Source: Hydractinia symbiolongicarpus
Lineage: Eukaryota > Cnidaria > Hydrozoa > Anthoathecata > Hydractiniidae
Reading direction: 5' to 3'
Length of the DNA: 64,000 nucleotides
Assembly (NCBI RefSeq): GCF_029227915.1
Contig: NC_079889.1
Span: 4,464,001-4,528,000, forward strand
Within the stretch, counting starts at the first letter, position 1. Each line of letters opens with the position of its first letter. A program made the translations under genes and the position numbers. The notes beneath the pieces were generated by a model. The model was not told where the DNA came from. It worked only from the letters and a program-made list of their open reading frames with translations, and did no database searches. This document shows, one piece after another, positions 1 through 9,381 of the stretch.

Positions 1-486
1 TTCGTGTACCATATACGAACAGAGGACTTTTACAAGGATATCGCGCAGGATGTTGAAGCACGCTTTGATACAAGTGCCTATAATCCGGATGATAATAGGC
101 CCCTCCCCATACGCAAGAACAAAAAGGTGGTAGGCTTGATGAAGGACGAATTAGGCGGTAAAATCATGACCGAATTCATCACCCTCAGGGCCAAGCTATA
201 TGCTTACAAGAGCATTACCAAAGAAGGCGGTGATCGCAAAGCCAAGGGCGTAAAGAGGTGCGTTACGAACAAGTCGAAAACCTTCGATGACTATCAACGG
301 TGTGTGGAGGAGGGCGTTGATGTTTACAAGAGCCAGGTCTTGATTCAAAATAAGGGCCATAAGGTATATACCCAAGAAGTATCGAAGTTGGCACTCAATA
401 GGGCAGATGACAAACGGATAGTGCAGCCCGATCAAATTACGACGCTTGCCAGAGGCCATTACCGCCTAACGTCTACCCGGGAATAA
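1..486 (+). pseudogene. polB: Polinton type-B DNA polymerase, C-terminal fragment
   Basis: The reading frame is open from the window edge to a TAA at 484-486, so this is the tail of a longer protein. The roughly 160 residues carry blocks I recognise from the end of Polinton/adintovirus-type protein-primed DNA polymerases: an IRTEDFYKD block, FDTSAYNPDDNRPLP, GLMKDELGGK, EFITLRAKLYAYK and a final DDKRIVQ segment. The polymerase catalytic motifs would lie upstream, outside the window. In intact elements this enzyme replicates the linear element. The visible part has no frameshift, but the rest of the element is decayed, so I list it as a pseudogene fragment. The assignment rests on remembered family motifs. 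Confidence 0.7.
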
Positions 487-574
487 AAAGGAGGTGTGTT
501 TGTGTATTGCTATACTCCTGCCCTATGCTCTGATTGCCTATGTACTTTTTCGTTAAAAAGGACTACTAATAAAG

Positions 575-1071
575 ATGTCTGATATCTCACGAGTATTCGA
601 TGAAGCCACCTCTGTGGAATTTGAAAATATAGAGAAACCCACTAATAAGCGCCAAATTTTAAAGGAAACCCTCCGTAAAGGTAAGGGCACCTTTTACCAA
701 GGAAGTGTAATGAGGGGTTTGTCGATAAGGCTCCTGACGAGGCAATCGACAAGGTCCATACCGAGTATGTACAACGTGAATTGCAAGAGAAGGGGGAGAA
801 AACAGCTAGGGCACTTTCTACCAATGTTATTAGCCTCTATGCTAGTATGATTGGGAATTTTGTCAATACTGACTCTGTCAACGAGCTACGTCGAGATATC
901 GAGGAAGACTCTATTATCAGGGACAGTATGACGGATCTAGGCATCCTCGTGTACTGCACTATTGGGAGGTGTTTAGCCCCAATACTTGTAGCGGGTCATA
1001 CTGCAAGGCATATGGGTAAAAAGAAACAGGATGCGGAGAATGAGGTGGAGGAGGCGGAGACTGTTCTATAA
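575..1071 (+). pseudogene. Polinton hypothetical protein, one frameshift
   Basis: The frame starts with ATG at 575 (MSDISRVFDEATSVEF). At about 690-720 it leaves the best coding frame; the next frame carries the likely continuation, ending in an acidic/lysine-rich tail (MGKKKQDAENEVEEAE) and stopping at 1071. The continuation includes a hydrophobic stretch around GILVYCTIGRCLAPILVAG that could be a membrane segment. The gene lies 88 bp after the polymerase fragment, on the same strand. I recognise no domain. It may be a small accessory or virion membrane protein; function unknown. Confidence 0.5.
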
Positions 1072-1446
1072 GAATAAAACGAGTGAAGAAGTTCCGAAAC
1101 AACAAGAGGAGAGGGTTATAACAAAACCACCGAAGAATAAGGGTCGTGTAGCAGCTGGCAAGAGACTTGCCAAATGGAATAGAAAGAACAAGGTAGACTT
1201 AAAGAAGAACGTGGGCAAAGGTTCTTCACAGGATGATAAGGAACCTGTCGCAACCCCTAGCAAGTCGATGGACAGTGTCACATCTATGGGGTCGGAGCTT
1301 TAGCCGTGCTTGCCATAAGGGTAGGCATCTGGTATAAATTTGTCGGGAGTGGGAATGAGCCCAACAAGCCAGCGGTCCATCCAGAGCCCCAGCAGGGCAA
1401 ACAAGGCAAAGTCCTGCCAAATATCGATATTTTTAAAATGCAGTAG
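1031..1446 (+). pseudogene. Basic, lysine-rich Polinton protein with hydrophobic tail, frameshifted
   Basis: The first frame (ATG at 1031, TAG at 1301-1303) encodes a strongly basic stretch with the block NKGRVAAGKRLAKWNRKNK, which looks suited to binding nucleic acid. Near 1290 a different frame continues with a hydrophobic segment (GALAVLAIRVGIWYKF) and a proline/glutamine-rich tail that stops at 1446. The two halves are probably one gene with a frameshift. The start is uncertain because the first codons overlap the previous gene in another frame. Small basic proteins of this kind are common in Polintons; a role in DNA condensation is a guess. Confidence 0.45.
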
Positions 1447-1455
1447 TAATAATAA

Positions 1456-1702
1456 ATGAGTGCAAGCAACCTAACACCGAAGGAAAAGGAGATATTGGAT
1501 ATGTTGTACAAGACAGTGGTAGACCTTGGTTTCACCTTTGCCAATGCAATAACAGGTAAGAAGTTTTTTGATATATCAAGGCCATCTACAAAAATGGATA
1601 CAAATGACGTTCTCAAGATGGTGGCCTATTTTGCAGCAGGGAGAGGAAGTCGCGGTGAAAAAAGGGTGGTTGCCGGCAAGTTTTGTGCCTAAACCAAAAT
1701 AA
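1456..1702 (+). pseudogene. Small conserved-looking Polinton protein, one frameshift
   Basis: The frame opens with ATG at 1456 (MSASNLTPKEKEILDMLYK) and reads about 60 residues. Near 1640, in a GA-rich stretch, the likely frame shifts to one ending KKGWLPASFVPKPK with TAA at 1700-1702. About 82 residues in total, with no motif I can name. It lies 10 bp after the basic protein and 49 bp before the HNH gene's ATG, as expected for the tight packing of a virus-like element. Function unknown. Confidence 0.4.
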
Positions 1703-1750
1703 GTGTCCGGTAAAAACTCGTGTTTGTCCCAAGGACAAAAACGAGTCAAT

Positions 1751-2454
1751 ATGGAGGCCAAGATCTGCTCGAGTTGTAAGCACTATCTTTCTTTGGACAA
1801 TTTTAGGATCAAGCGTAATGGTCAACTGACAAAAATGTGCATCAAATGCTTGAATGCGCTCAAGGCGTCGCAGGAACGCAATAGGTGCAAATATCAAAGG
1901 CGAAGATCACAGTGCAAAGACTGTAAGGGGAGTCAGATTTGCCGTCATGAAAGACAGAGGGCATATTGCAAGGAGCGCAAGGGCAGTCAAATATGCTGGC
2001 ATGAAATGGTGAGGGCCGAATGTAAGGACTGTAAAGGGAGTGAGATTTGTAAACATGAGAGACAGAGGGCCTATTACAAAGACTGTAAGGGAAGTCAGTT
2101 TTGCCACCATGAAAAGCTAAGGCGATATTGTGCCATTTGTGACCTTTCCGGGCATCTGGCTGGTGTCGTAAGAAACCAAACCCGCTACGCTCTAAAGGGA
2201 AACAAGGAACTCAGCTCTCAGGAGTACTTAGATTGCGATATCGCTACGCTGCGGGCCATATCGAAGCCCGGTTCTCTGATGGGATGACCTGGGACAACCA
2301 TGGGGAGTGGCACATTGATCATAAAATCCCGCTTAAATATAAGGAAAATGGAGATGCCCCATCGCTTGGCGATGTTGTCAGTAGGCTGCACCATACCAAT
2401 ACGCAACCTATGCCCACATGGGTTGCGTATTGGTATGGTGAAGGGAAAATATAG
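1751..2454 (+). pseudogene. HNH endonuclease with zinc-cluster repeats, frameshifted, foldback end
   Basis: I chose the ATG at 1751 (MEAKICSSCKHYLSLDNF) because it opens a Cys4 zinc-ribbon-like module (CSSC ... CIKC). From 1913 to 2128 there are four 18-residue units of the pattern C-K-D-C-K-G-S-Q-I-C-x-H-E, each able to bind zinc through Cys/His. The catalytic HNH region follows in another frame after about 2250: GMTWDNHGEWHIDHKIPL, with the HIDH core, then a TNTQPM segment. This layout is known from giant-virus and virus-like element nucleases. The expected end after QPM is missing; it is replaced by sequence from a perfect 20-bp inverted copy at 2421-2440. The nuclease is therefore probably dead. 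Confidence 0.7.
2389..2440. repeat. Perfect 20-bp inverted repeat, 12-nt loop
   Basis: Arms 2389-2408 (CACCATACCAATACGCAACC) and 2421-2440 are exact reverse complements. It sits exactly where the HNH protein departs from its family pattern, so it looks like a foldback or template-switch mutation, not a functional hairpin. Confidence 0.9.
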
Positions 2455-2500
2455 CCAAGGGTAACCGAAATGTTTCTGAATAGCCACCACAAACAATAAA

Positions 2501-3311
2501 ATGGATATTGGTTGTTGTCGCCAGTACATCGAACTTATCGGGGATAGTCTAGAGAAGGCAAGGTTCATCGAGATGTACCGTAGGGCATTGCAGTGTCTAC
2601 AAGGTAAATTAATATACGCCCCGCTACCCATGGAATACAAGGCTCGGGGGACTAAGCTCTGCCATGCCTGTCGGGGATCCCTGGAAAACAAGCATGGAGG
2701 TGTTTTAATATGCTTGGACTGTGCCGCAGTAAACTGCAAAGTTCACAATCGAAAGTGGTCGAACTATTACACAGGCCCGACAAGCTGTGGCGAGACACAA
2801 CGTGTTCTAGACCTCCTCGAGCAGGAGTATAAGAAGCACTTCAACAATATCGTGATCCTGTGCCCGAGTATACGGTGGAATGCTTCTTAATTGGAAAGGG
2901 TATTGCCATGGCGCGACGACTACGTGTTCCTGATAGACTCAGGAAATGAGCTGTTTGAATGGATTCAGAAATTGTCGTCGCTATTCGCGGCTGAGGACAG
3001 TCTTTTCGTTGTCGACGACTGTATTGCTAACAAGGACCTCGATAAAAAAGGCAGTCCTTGCTTAAGCTTGCTATTTCGGGAAGGAACAGAAGGCAGAGGT
3101 TGTGGCTATTAACGCAGTCATATACGGCTTTGCTCAAGAATCTGAGGGGGCAGAAGAAGGCCCTGTTTTTATGGTATCCACATGAACGGTCAGACATTTG
3201 CTAATTGACGAGGAAACGAATTTGATTACGGACTGAGATGATATTAAGGCCGAAATAAAAAAATCTAAGTATACATATCTTTTCGTAAGGCTCGAGCACC
3301 ATAGGACTTGA
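2501..3311 (+). pseudogene. Polinton FtsK/HerA-type packaging ATPase, multiply broken
   Basis: The motif GPTSCGETQRVLDLLEQEY matches the P-loop of Polinton packaging ATPases, but the key Walker A lysine is glutamate here. Then come VILCPSIRWN and, after an in-frame TAA at 2888-2890, VFLIDSGNELFEWIQKLS and the Walker B-like SLFVVDDCIANKDLDKK. Near 3060 the frame shifts to one with WLLTQSY, LRGQKKALF and LWYPHERSDI, all typical of the C-terminal half; a degenerate tail with YLFVRLEHHR ends at 3311. Intact relatives drive genome packaging into capsids. The first 80 residues carry two CxxC pairs (CHAC, CLDC) and may be a separate upstream gene. With a stop, a frameshift and a lost lysine this is a pseudogene. 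Confidence 0.75.
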
Positions 3312-3367
3312 AAGGTTCTCGAGTGAGCACATTGAAAACCTCTGGCTTACGTTGATAAATTAAAAAG

Positions 3368-4148
3368 ATGTCAACGCAAGCTATGTTCAACGCAGGAGCC
3401 ATTGAGATACTATCCAACAACCAAGATCAACCTATGTTTAAACGCGCCGACCTGGGACGGTTTCTGGGTATTGAAAAGGTTAAAAATATGACACTACCTT
3501 TAGCGTTCCTTTCCACCAGGTCAGAAATAGTGGGGTCCAAGGGCGCATCTCCCATGGGCCCCCGATCATGTATGCGAGGAGGAGGGATAAATGGGCATGA
3601 CGTCTTTGTCACACTCGAGGGCGCCTTGGAAATTGTGCGTAGATAAAAAAAACCCACAAGCTGTTGGGGTCATTAAATGGTTGGCCAGGGAAGGCGTCCA
3701 TAAACTACAAGATGTAAGTAAGGAGCAGCGTCAAGCCCTGGAAGATAGGGATGGGGCCCTTGCCTTACTCAATGATGAAATTGAGGACAGGGATAGTCAG
3801 ATCATGATGTTGGGGAATGAAATTGAGGAGCTACAGTAACATGCTGTGCCACACCTTGAAGATCACAGAAAGGATAATATCATAGTCATCATCCAAAAGA
3901 ATAATAGCGATCCTTTCCAATACCTTGCCATCTGTGGCCAAAAGGGGTATATGGCACAGAAGATTCGGAATAAACTCGTTGATTACCACAAGGGTGAGAT
4001 CGTGGTAATGACAGAGACCCCTAATGCTATCGTCCATTACAATTGGGTTAGAGAACGTGGATGTATTGAAGTCAATCCTGAGAGGGTCAGACGTTTTAGG
4101 CTCGGTAAGCACTATACACATGAACGCCTACTAGAACTCGCGGAATAG
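3368..4148 (+). pseudogene. BRO-N/DUF3627-like protein, two frameshifts
   Basis: The N-terminal frame (ATG 3368) has a BRO/MSV199-like block: FKRADLGRFLGIEKVKN and GHDVFVTLEGALEIV. After about 3640 the frame changes to one with IKWLAREGVHKLQDVSKEQ and a glutamate/aspartate-rich coiled-coil-like stretch. After about 3840 a third frame carries VPHLEDHRKDNIIVIIQKN and ends EVNPERVRRFRLGKHYT, which resembles DUF3627, a domain found behind BRO-type domains in large DNA viruses and virus-like elements. Such proteins are thought to bind DNA; their role in Polintons is not established. The three frames line up as one former gene of about 260 codons. The integrase gene follows on the opposite strand, tail to tail. 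Confidence 0.65.
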
Positions 4149-4238
4149 GCACGATTATTACTACCAGAGGGTAATGAAAATTGTATGCAAAAGTGGGTGG
4201 GGTGCCATCCCATCCACCTTGATAAACCACATAAAATA

Positions 4239-5201
4239 TTACCAATCCTTCACATGTTCTGGGGGCACTTCGACATTGGAAGGGATTAGCATGAGTTCTT
4301 CCGAGACGAAGCTCCTTTTAGGACCATCCTTAAAATAGTATAAAGCACGGCTGCCTGCTACAATATGGTCCAACCTATAGGTCTTCTTGCTCCAAAAGGC
4401 GTTAGTAACGCGTTTTTTTTAATCTCCATGTTCCTCCCCTGGTTGTAGCAGATACAAGTATAAACCATCCTCGGGTAGAGGTTTCTCTTCGGGGTATTCC
4501 TCGCCTTTTGCGAGTGGTACCTCATCCATCTTAATGGCCTTGTTAGGTTTTTTGTTTATCATAGCAGTCTTGTTATTGTTGGGACCCTTTCCTATAGTAT
4601 ACAGATGCTTCACCCAAATGGTACTTGTCTCATCAGAAGCCAGCTCCTGTGCATCTTGAGGCTTAAAGAGTCTTTCTGCAAGGACCGTTTTGTACGATTC
4701 GACGAAGGCCGTGAACGTGTGGTGATATTTAGTGGTAGCCCGTATAATTTCAACCCCTTTGCCTTCTAGTAGCTTTGTCACATCCGATTTAAAGTCACTA
4801 CCGTTATCACATTGAAAAATCTTAGGGTGGTGTAAAGGTCCTGCTTTGTAGATGTCCTTCAACATATCCGCGACTTCGCCAGCTCTCTTCGTTCTTAGGG
4901 GTCTCGCTACTTTGTAACGTGAGGCTACATCAATACCTGTCAGGATGTATTTGTAGGTGTTCCCATATACCTTGTTATGAGGCATATAGAGCAGGTTGAA
5001 TTGGTACATGTCATTCGGTGTCGTAATGGTAAAATGCGGATAGTCGATATGTTTTGGGCCCCTGATGTGTCGTTGCCAGAGCGGTTACCTATTCAGCCAA
5101 TGAGTAGCCTTCTTTTTGGAGAGGCCACTCTCTTTCGCTAGTAATTTGACGGCTCTGCGTCCGACCCACAGATGTTCCGGGATATAGTAAATGGGAGGCA
5201 T
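4239..5201 (-). pseudogene. int: Polinton retroviral-type (rve) integrase, one stop and one frameshift
   Basis: The best start is the ATG at 5201 (MPPIYYIPEHLWVGRRAVK); this frame runs into a TAA at 5087-5085. It resumes through NDMYQFNLLYMPH and the catalytic core: first Asp in GIDVASRYK, second Asp in FQCDNGSDFK, Glu in FVESYKTVLAERLFK. The core frame stops at 4419 beside a run of eight T. The next frame restores the C-terminal part (FWSKKTYRLDHIV, ELMLIP), resembling the chromodomain-like end of these integrases, and stops at 4239. Intact enzymes insert the element's linear DNA. The start lies inside the upstream gene in another frame. Confidence 0.85.
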
Positions 5202-5562
5202 AAGGAGCCAAGTACGAACGTGAGTTCCCCTTCTTATTGGGTTTTTGAGGGGTATAAAAGTCCTTCAATTGCCGGACCTTTTTATCCGAGGCAATATAAA
5301 ATTGATACATGTCGTTGTCCAGTTCTCTAAGACTTTTGCCCGCCTTGATCTGCATCTCCCGCTGTTCACCGAACCAATCGAGCTTGGCCTGCCTCTTTCT
5401 GATCGACTCTGTCTGAGCCGCATTAAGCTTTTCAACGGCCTCATCGTGCCGTTTTCTCTCGGCTTCTCCGTGTCGTGAGAGTTTGCTAAATAGGAAGTTG
5501 GTTCCGCTGAATGCAAGGGCGTTTATGGCCGCCCCAGCCACTATCACATCTATTTTCGCCAT
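5089..5562 (-). CDS. Conserved Polinton accessory protein with N-terminal hydrophobic segment
   Basis: ATG at 5562 gives MAKIDVIVAGAAINALAFSG, a short hydrophobic start, then a long charged helix-rich region (ERKRHDEAVEKLNAAQTESI, RQAKLDWFGEQREMQIKAG) and the block LKDFYTPQKPNKKGN. I recognise this layout from Polinton proteins found next to the integrase in invertebrate elements; no biochemical role is known to me. The last part (5089-5201) overlaps the integrase start in another frame, so the natural C-terminus may be nearer 5200. The visible frame has no stop within the conserved part. 157 residues as read. Confidence 0.55.
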   Translation of the reverse strand: MAKIDVIVAGAAINALAFSGTNFLFSKLSRHGEAERKRHDEAVEKLNAAQTESIRKRQAKLDWFGEQREMQIKAGKSLRELDNDMYQFYIASDKKVRQLKDFYTPQKPNKKGNSRSYLAPYASHLLYPGTSVGRTQSRQITSEREWPLQKEGYSLAE

Positions 5563-5575
5563 GTCTTTCTTTATT

Positions 5576-6854
5576 TCAGTACTCCACACGATCGAGCCTA
5601 CCATCCAGGATATTCATTTGCGCGTCCCGTAACAGGTATACATAACATTTGAACTCACCGGTTCCGTCAGCTTTCTTTGTAATGTGCAGGGTGATGCCAT
5701 CGCTTAGATGTTGTAGGGGTCTTCCACTACCATGCAATGCATTATCAGGGGATGCTCTGATATCGATGAAGAGCGCGTACCGTTCATTGAAGAACTGCCC
5801 TATGGTCACGCTGCAGTCATGGAAACCAAATATGTTTACGATCTGCTCCAGATGATCCTTTGGGAGCATGGCGTGTGAGTACAACTCATTAGGTTCCCGT
5901 CAACAGTGACGCTGATCTTTTCAATCTCAGGGTTATAGAACACCTCGTTAACGCCGGCGTAAGCCTTCACTGTCCCAGGGTCTATAAAGATTAGTAATAC
6001 ACTTTGGAAGGACTTAGCGGGGGCATCAATCTGGAGGTTGTAACTGGTATCTGCTTTCTTCATGGTGACAACATTCATCCTCAAAATTCGTTCAAAGGGC
6101 AAAACGAGTCTTGCATATCGTGACATAATACCACTTGCCAAGCCTTCATGGGTGATCTTCTTAGCGAATTCGAGCCTGATATTGCTAATTTTATATATGC
6201 TATCAGCCGGCTTGGCTGCCGTAGACCCTGAGGCTGCCGTCCCTGCATCTTTGATGACGTCACCGTAAGGCGCGAAATTTACAACGAATTAGAGGCGGTC
6301 ATAGAGGCCTTCCGGGTAGAATGGCAGATCACGAGTTAGTTCGAACATTTTTCCCAAGGGTGTGTAAAAAGGTGTTCACAAAGGCCGCAACAATGGCCTT
6401 TTTTCATCCGTCCCCAAATGGCCACTAGCACTTACCTGTAGGGCCCTAATGGTCCGTCGTTTGGATTAATGCCTTGCAGAATGATGTTGTTGTCCCTATC
6501 AAATTTTAGCAGTCATAGGTCCCTATAGACCGGCAGGATGCCGTAGTCGCTTATGTTCTGCACCTCCTTGCCATTTAGAGTAATACGTAGGCTTTTCACC
6601 AGACTTTTCCCAATGTTCAACACGATGGTTCTTGTTGCATTGGTTCCCGTCAGCGTCAGGTCAAATAAGAGCTTCAGACTACCCGGAAAGATGACATCAT
6701 TTTGTGGCATGTTGGGTATGTCAATGTACAGGTCCTCGTTCTGGTTAATGGTTGATGGGGTATGTGATATTTGTACCCGCTGACGGCGTCCTTTCATGCC
6801 TAGGAGCTGCTTGGTCTCCTGGTAGGGGTCCATCAGACTTCCATATGTATTCAT
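5576..6854 (-). pseudogene. Candidate Polinton major capsid protein (double jelly-roll type), frameshifted
   Basis: ATG at 6854 opens MNTYGSLMDPYQETKQLLG. It is followed by DLYIDIPNMPQNDVIFPGSL and NIGKSLVKSLRITLNGKEV, resembling the N-terminal strand region of Polinton/adintovirus major capsid proteins. The frame breaks near 6513. Pieces in other frames follow: GKMFELTRDLPFYPEGLYDR (about 6300-6360), a block around ILRMNVVTMKKADTSYNLQI (6141-5836), and the end with LHGSGRPLQHLSDGITLHI and YLLRDAQMNIL, stopping at 5576. The gene is about 1.28 kb, somewhat short for the family, and carries at least three frameshifts. The capsid call rests on motif memory; a structure prediction would be decisive. 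Its start faces the 6887 gene 32 bp away. Confidence 0.6.
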
Positions 6855-6886
6855 TGTTTATTATATGGGGAAAATGTAGTAAATAA

Positions 6887-7853
6887 ATGTATAATCCGGT
6901 ATTTACACCTGAAGAGGATATTGGTAGGCACTTCCATCAACATCGGGGCAGCAACAACATGCAGATACCACGGCTACGGCCAAGGAGTTGGTAAATCAGA
7001 AGGTCGACAAATTATACAATGAAATTAGGAATGGATCGTATGGAGGATGAGGCAGAGTATATCCAGATGGAATCGCTAGGTAAGTCCGAAACAATTATAG
7101 ATGAGACGGCGGAAATCATTCAGAATCGTTTGCCGGAGGGGGGGGAGGGTCCGACCTAAGATGGCTTTCGGATCGTAAAGGAAAAGGTCTTGACAAAAGA
7201 ATTCAAACGATGAGGGAGCTACATAAGGCCAATATATCCTGATACAACAGTGAGGTTACAAGGATGGAAGTCAATTTAGAAGATCTCAAGAAGCAGAGGG
7301 CCGAGAAGCAGGAGAATCATGATAATGATATAAAAAGTCTGGAGGACAAGCTTAAAAAGCGTAACGAAAGAAGAGATTTTGAGATTGAAACACACAGTAT
7401 ACTATCTGATAAAATATACCCCCAGCTGATGGCTATCAAAGAAACGTTGATGAAAATCGCTGGGGATAGTAACACCCTACTTGAAAAATTGAAGATATTT
7501 TTCAAGGAACAGGGTCTGACTATAGCTAGTATAGTTTCTGCTATCGGTATACTGGTTTCCACCATTGTACTTGCCGTCATAGGAGGAGGGGATGCAGAGG
7601 CAGGTGCTGCGGGGAGGGGGGAAGTGCCGCGGGGGGTGGTGAAAAAGGGTTCGTACAAAAGCAACTTGAGAGGCCTGGAAACTTTCTCAAATATCTGGCA
7701 CTTAAGGCAAACGCTGGATTACCCGGGATTATCGGTACGGTAGTCTCCTTCTTTCTTAGGGTAGCGTCAACTATCGTGAAGTATGCAGCTAAGTATCTGT
7801 ATATGGCCATTGCAGCCGCTGCCAGCTTTGTCGTGCTATATATCAGGAAATAG
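6887..7853 (+). pseudogene. Polinton coiled-coil membrane protein, frameshifted
   Basis: A degenerate N-terminal part begins at ATG 6887 (MYNPVFTPEEDIGRHFHQHR). The clear coding part starts near 7264: MEVNLEDLKKQRAEKQENHD, a charged coiled-coil-like helix, then KLKIFFKEQGLTIASIVSAI running into a hydrophobic membrane segment (GILVSTIVLAVIGGG). After a glycine/alanine-rich linker the frame shifts near 7670 to one with PGIIGTVVSFFLRVASTIV and a final hydrophobic helix (YMAIAAAASFVVLYIRK), stopping at 7853. I recall this coiled-coil plus two-membrane-segment layout from Polintons of cnidarians. Function unknown; a virion membrane or entry role is only conceivable. The last 11 bases overlap the tail of the convergent gene. 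Confidence 0.55.
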
Positions 7854-8231
7854 ACCTATTTTTGAGCCAGATGTAAGCGATTATTAAGCCTACTTCTATC
7901 GTGATAAATGTGGCCTTGGTATCCTCGTGTTGATGTGTAGGTTGTTCGGGTATAGGAGTATGTTTTGGAGACGTAGCATGTTTGGGAGATATGGATGGTA
8001 TAGCCTGTATAGTATGATCGGGAGTATGTATAGGAGGTATAGGAGGTTTAGTATGCTTTGCAGTATGCTTGAGGGGTGCGGCAGCCGCATGCCTCACAAT
8101 CGGCTTGTTGTTCAAATTAAGCTAGATACCAATTACTACATTGGCTGTCGCATCAAAAATGTTGTTGTTATACCCTACAATTTTGCCTATGCGCAAGTTC
8201 ATGTCGGAAGGCAGCATATATACACCATGCA
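7843..8231 (-). pseudogene. C-terminal part of candidate minor capsid protein, left of Kolobok
   Basis: Reading leftward from the Kolobok insertion, the frame gives YMLPSDMNLRIGKIVGYNN, then meets an in-frame TAG near 8119. It continues as a proline/threonine/histidine-rich region and a C-terminal hydrophobic segment (ITIEVGLIIAYIWLKN), ending at 7843. This is the distal end of the gene whose first part lies at 12296-13080. The segment order and final membrane helix match a conserved Polinton protein I remember from cnidarian elements, thought to be structural. Identity as a minor capsid protein is uncertain. Confidence 0.5.
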
Positions 8232-8235
8232 TTAA
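8232..8235. repeat. TTAA target site duplication, left
   Basis: TTAA immediately left of the Kolobok end, matched by TTAA at 12292-12295. Confidence 0.9.
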
Positions 8236-8255
8236 AGGGGAAGTTCGGTCAAAAA
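8236..8255 (+). repeat. Kolobok left terminal inverted repeat
   Basis: 20 bp, exact reverse complement of 12272-12291, followed by a poly-A tract. Confidence 0.95.
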
Positions 8256-8585
8256 AAAAAAATTTATTTTATTTTATAATTCCATGTATTTATACTTATA
8301 AAAACAAAAAAACTTTACTTCATTAAACTTGGAGTTTCGGAAATGTCTCTAATGTTGACACAAACTTCTCGAAAATGCTCCGTTTTTGAAAAAGCGCGTC
8401 AGAAAAAAAAAAGCTGGGTTCTAACTCAAGTATGACGTTTTATAGTTCAAAACATTGCATCGCGTGAAAGAGTCACAACACAGGCTACACGATTTGCTAG
8501 AAGAATCTACTTCTTTCCTGCTATATTTCTTTTCAAATCTGTAACAAATTACTTCTTTGAAAATACAGTGTTAGTTTTGTAAGCA

Positions 8586-9367
8586 ATGGATCAAATTCGA
8601 AGCGATTCAAGTTCTAACGAAGATGAAAACGATGACATACCTCATTTATCCACTCTCAGACCCTTTAAATTTGAACCAGAATTTTCTTTGGAAGAACTGA
8701 ATAAATTAGGAACGTGTAGTTCCGAGAGTGATGAGGAAGAAGATGAAGTTTCAAGGATCGGCAATAATAACTGGTGCCAATGCGGTGGTCACTGTAGAGC
8801 GATGGAGTCGTACAGTGAAAGCTTGTGTTGCAGGGATACAAATGAAATTCCTGACCATCATTTTGAAGGTAAAATAAACAAAAAATTTAGCCAAGCATAA
8901 TTTTCTTTTTCGTGTTTAAAACAATAACAAAACTCTACATATTCCCTTTAAATATTGGTCTTCGCGTTGATAAAAAAAAATATGCCTACGAACACGACAA
9001 CTGACGCAAAACTTCTTTCAAAATATTTTGCCTAACATGAGTTTTTTCTCAAAAACATTTAACTCTCCTTCGCACATATTTTATTCGTTATCATTCGCTA
9101 CTGCCAAAACAATCTCACAAAAAAAACACAACGGTGGTTGTTTTATTTTATTCAGCTTTACAAATCGAATGAGAACGTGCGCTCAAAAATCAAAACTTGA
9201 GACGGGGGTCATTTTTTAAGATTTTCTTTTTAGGAAAACAATGTATAACTGAAGCCGAAACTTTTGGGATGGTTTGTCTATGTAAACCAGTACTAACCAC
9301 TGCACTTCCGATTCTGAATAAAAGAACCAACTTCAACCTTAGAGCTAAAGAGGGGATTGAATACTAA
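8586..9367 (+). CDS. Kolobok accessory gene: P2X7 ballast-like zinc-cluster protein, two exons
   Basis: Exon 1 is 8586-8868 (donor gtaaaa), exon 2 is 9234-9367 (acceptor tttttag). They join in phase to 138 residues. The first 70 residues are acidic and serine-rich. The rest has NNWCQCGGHCRAMESYSESL followed by CC, then CIT in exon 2 and a VCLCKPVLTTALP block. This spacing (WCxCGxC ... ESxCC ... CIT ... VCL) is the hallmark of the P2X7 receptor cytosolic ballast, which coordinates zinc through cysteines. No channel part is present, so this is a stand-alone copy of the domain carried by the transposon. Its job there is unknown; a DNA- or transposase-binding zinc module is a reasonable guess. 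It reads toward the transposase gene and ends 14 bp from it. Confidence 0.8.
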
Positions 9368-9381
9368 TAAAAAAAAAATTA

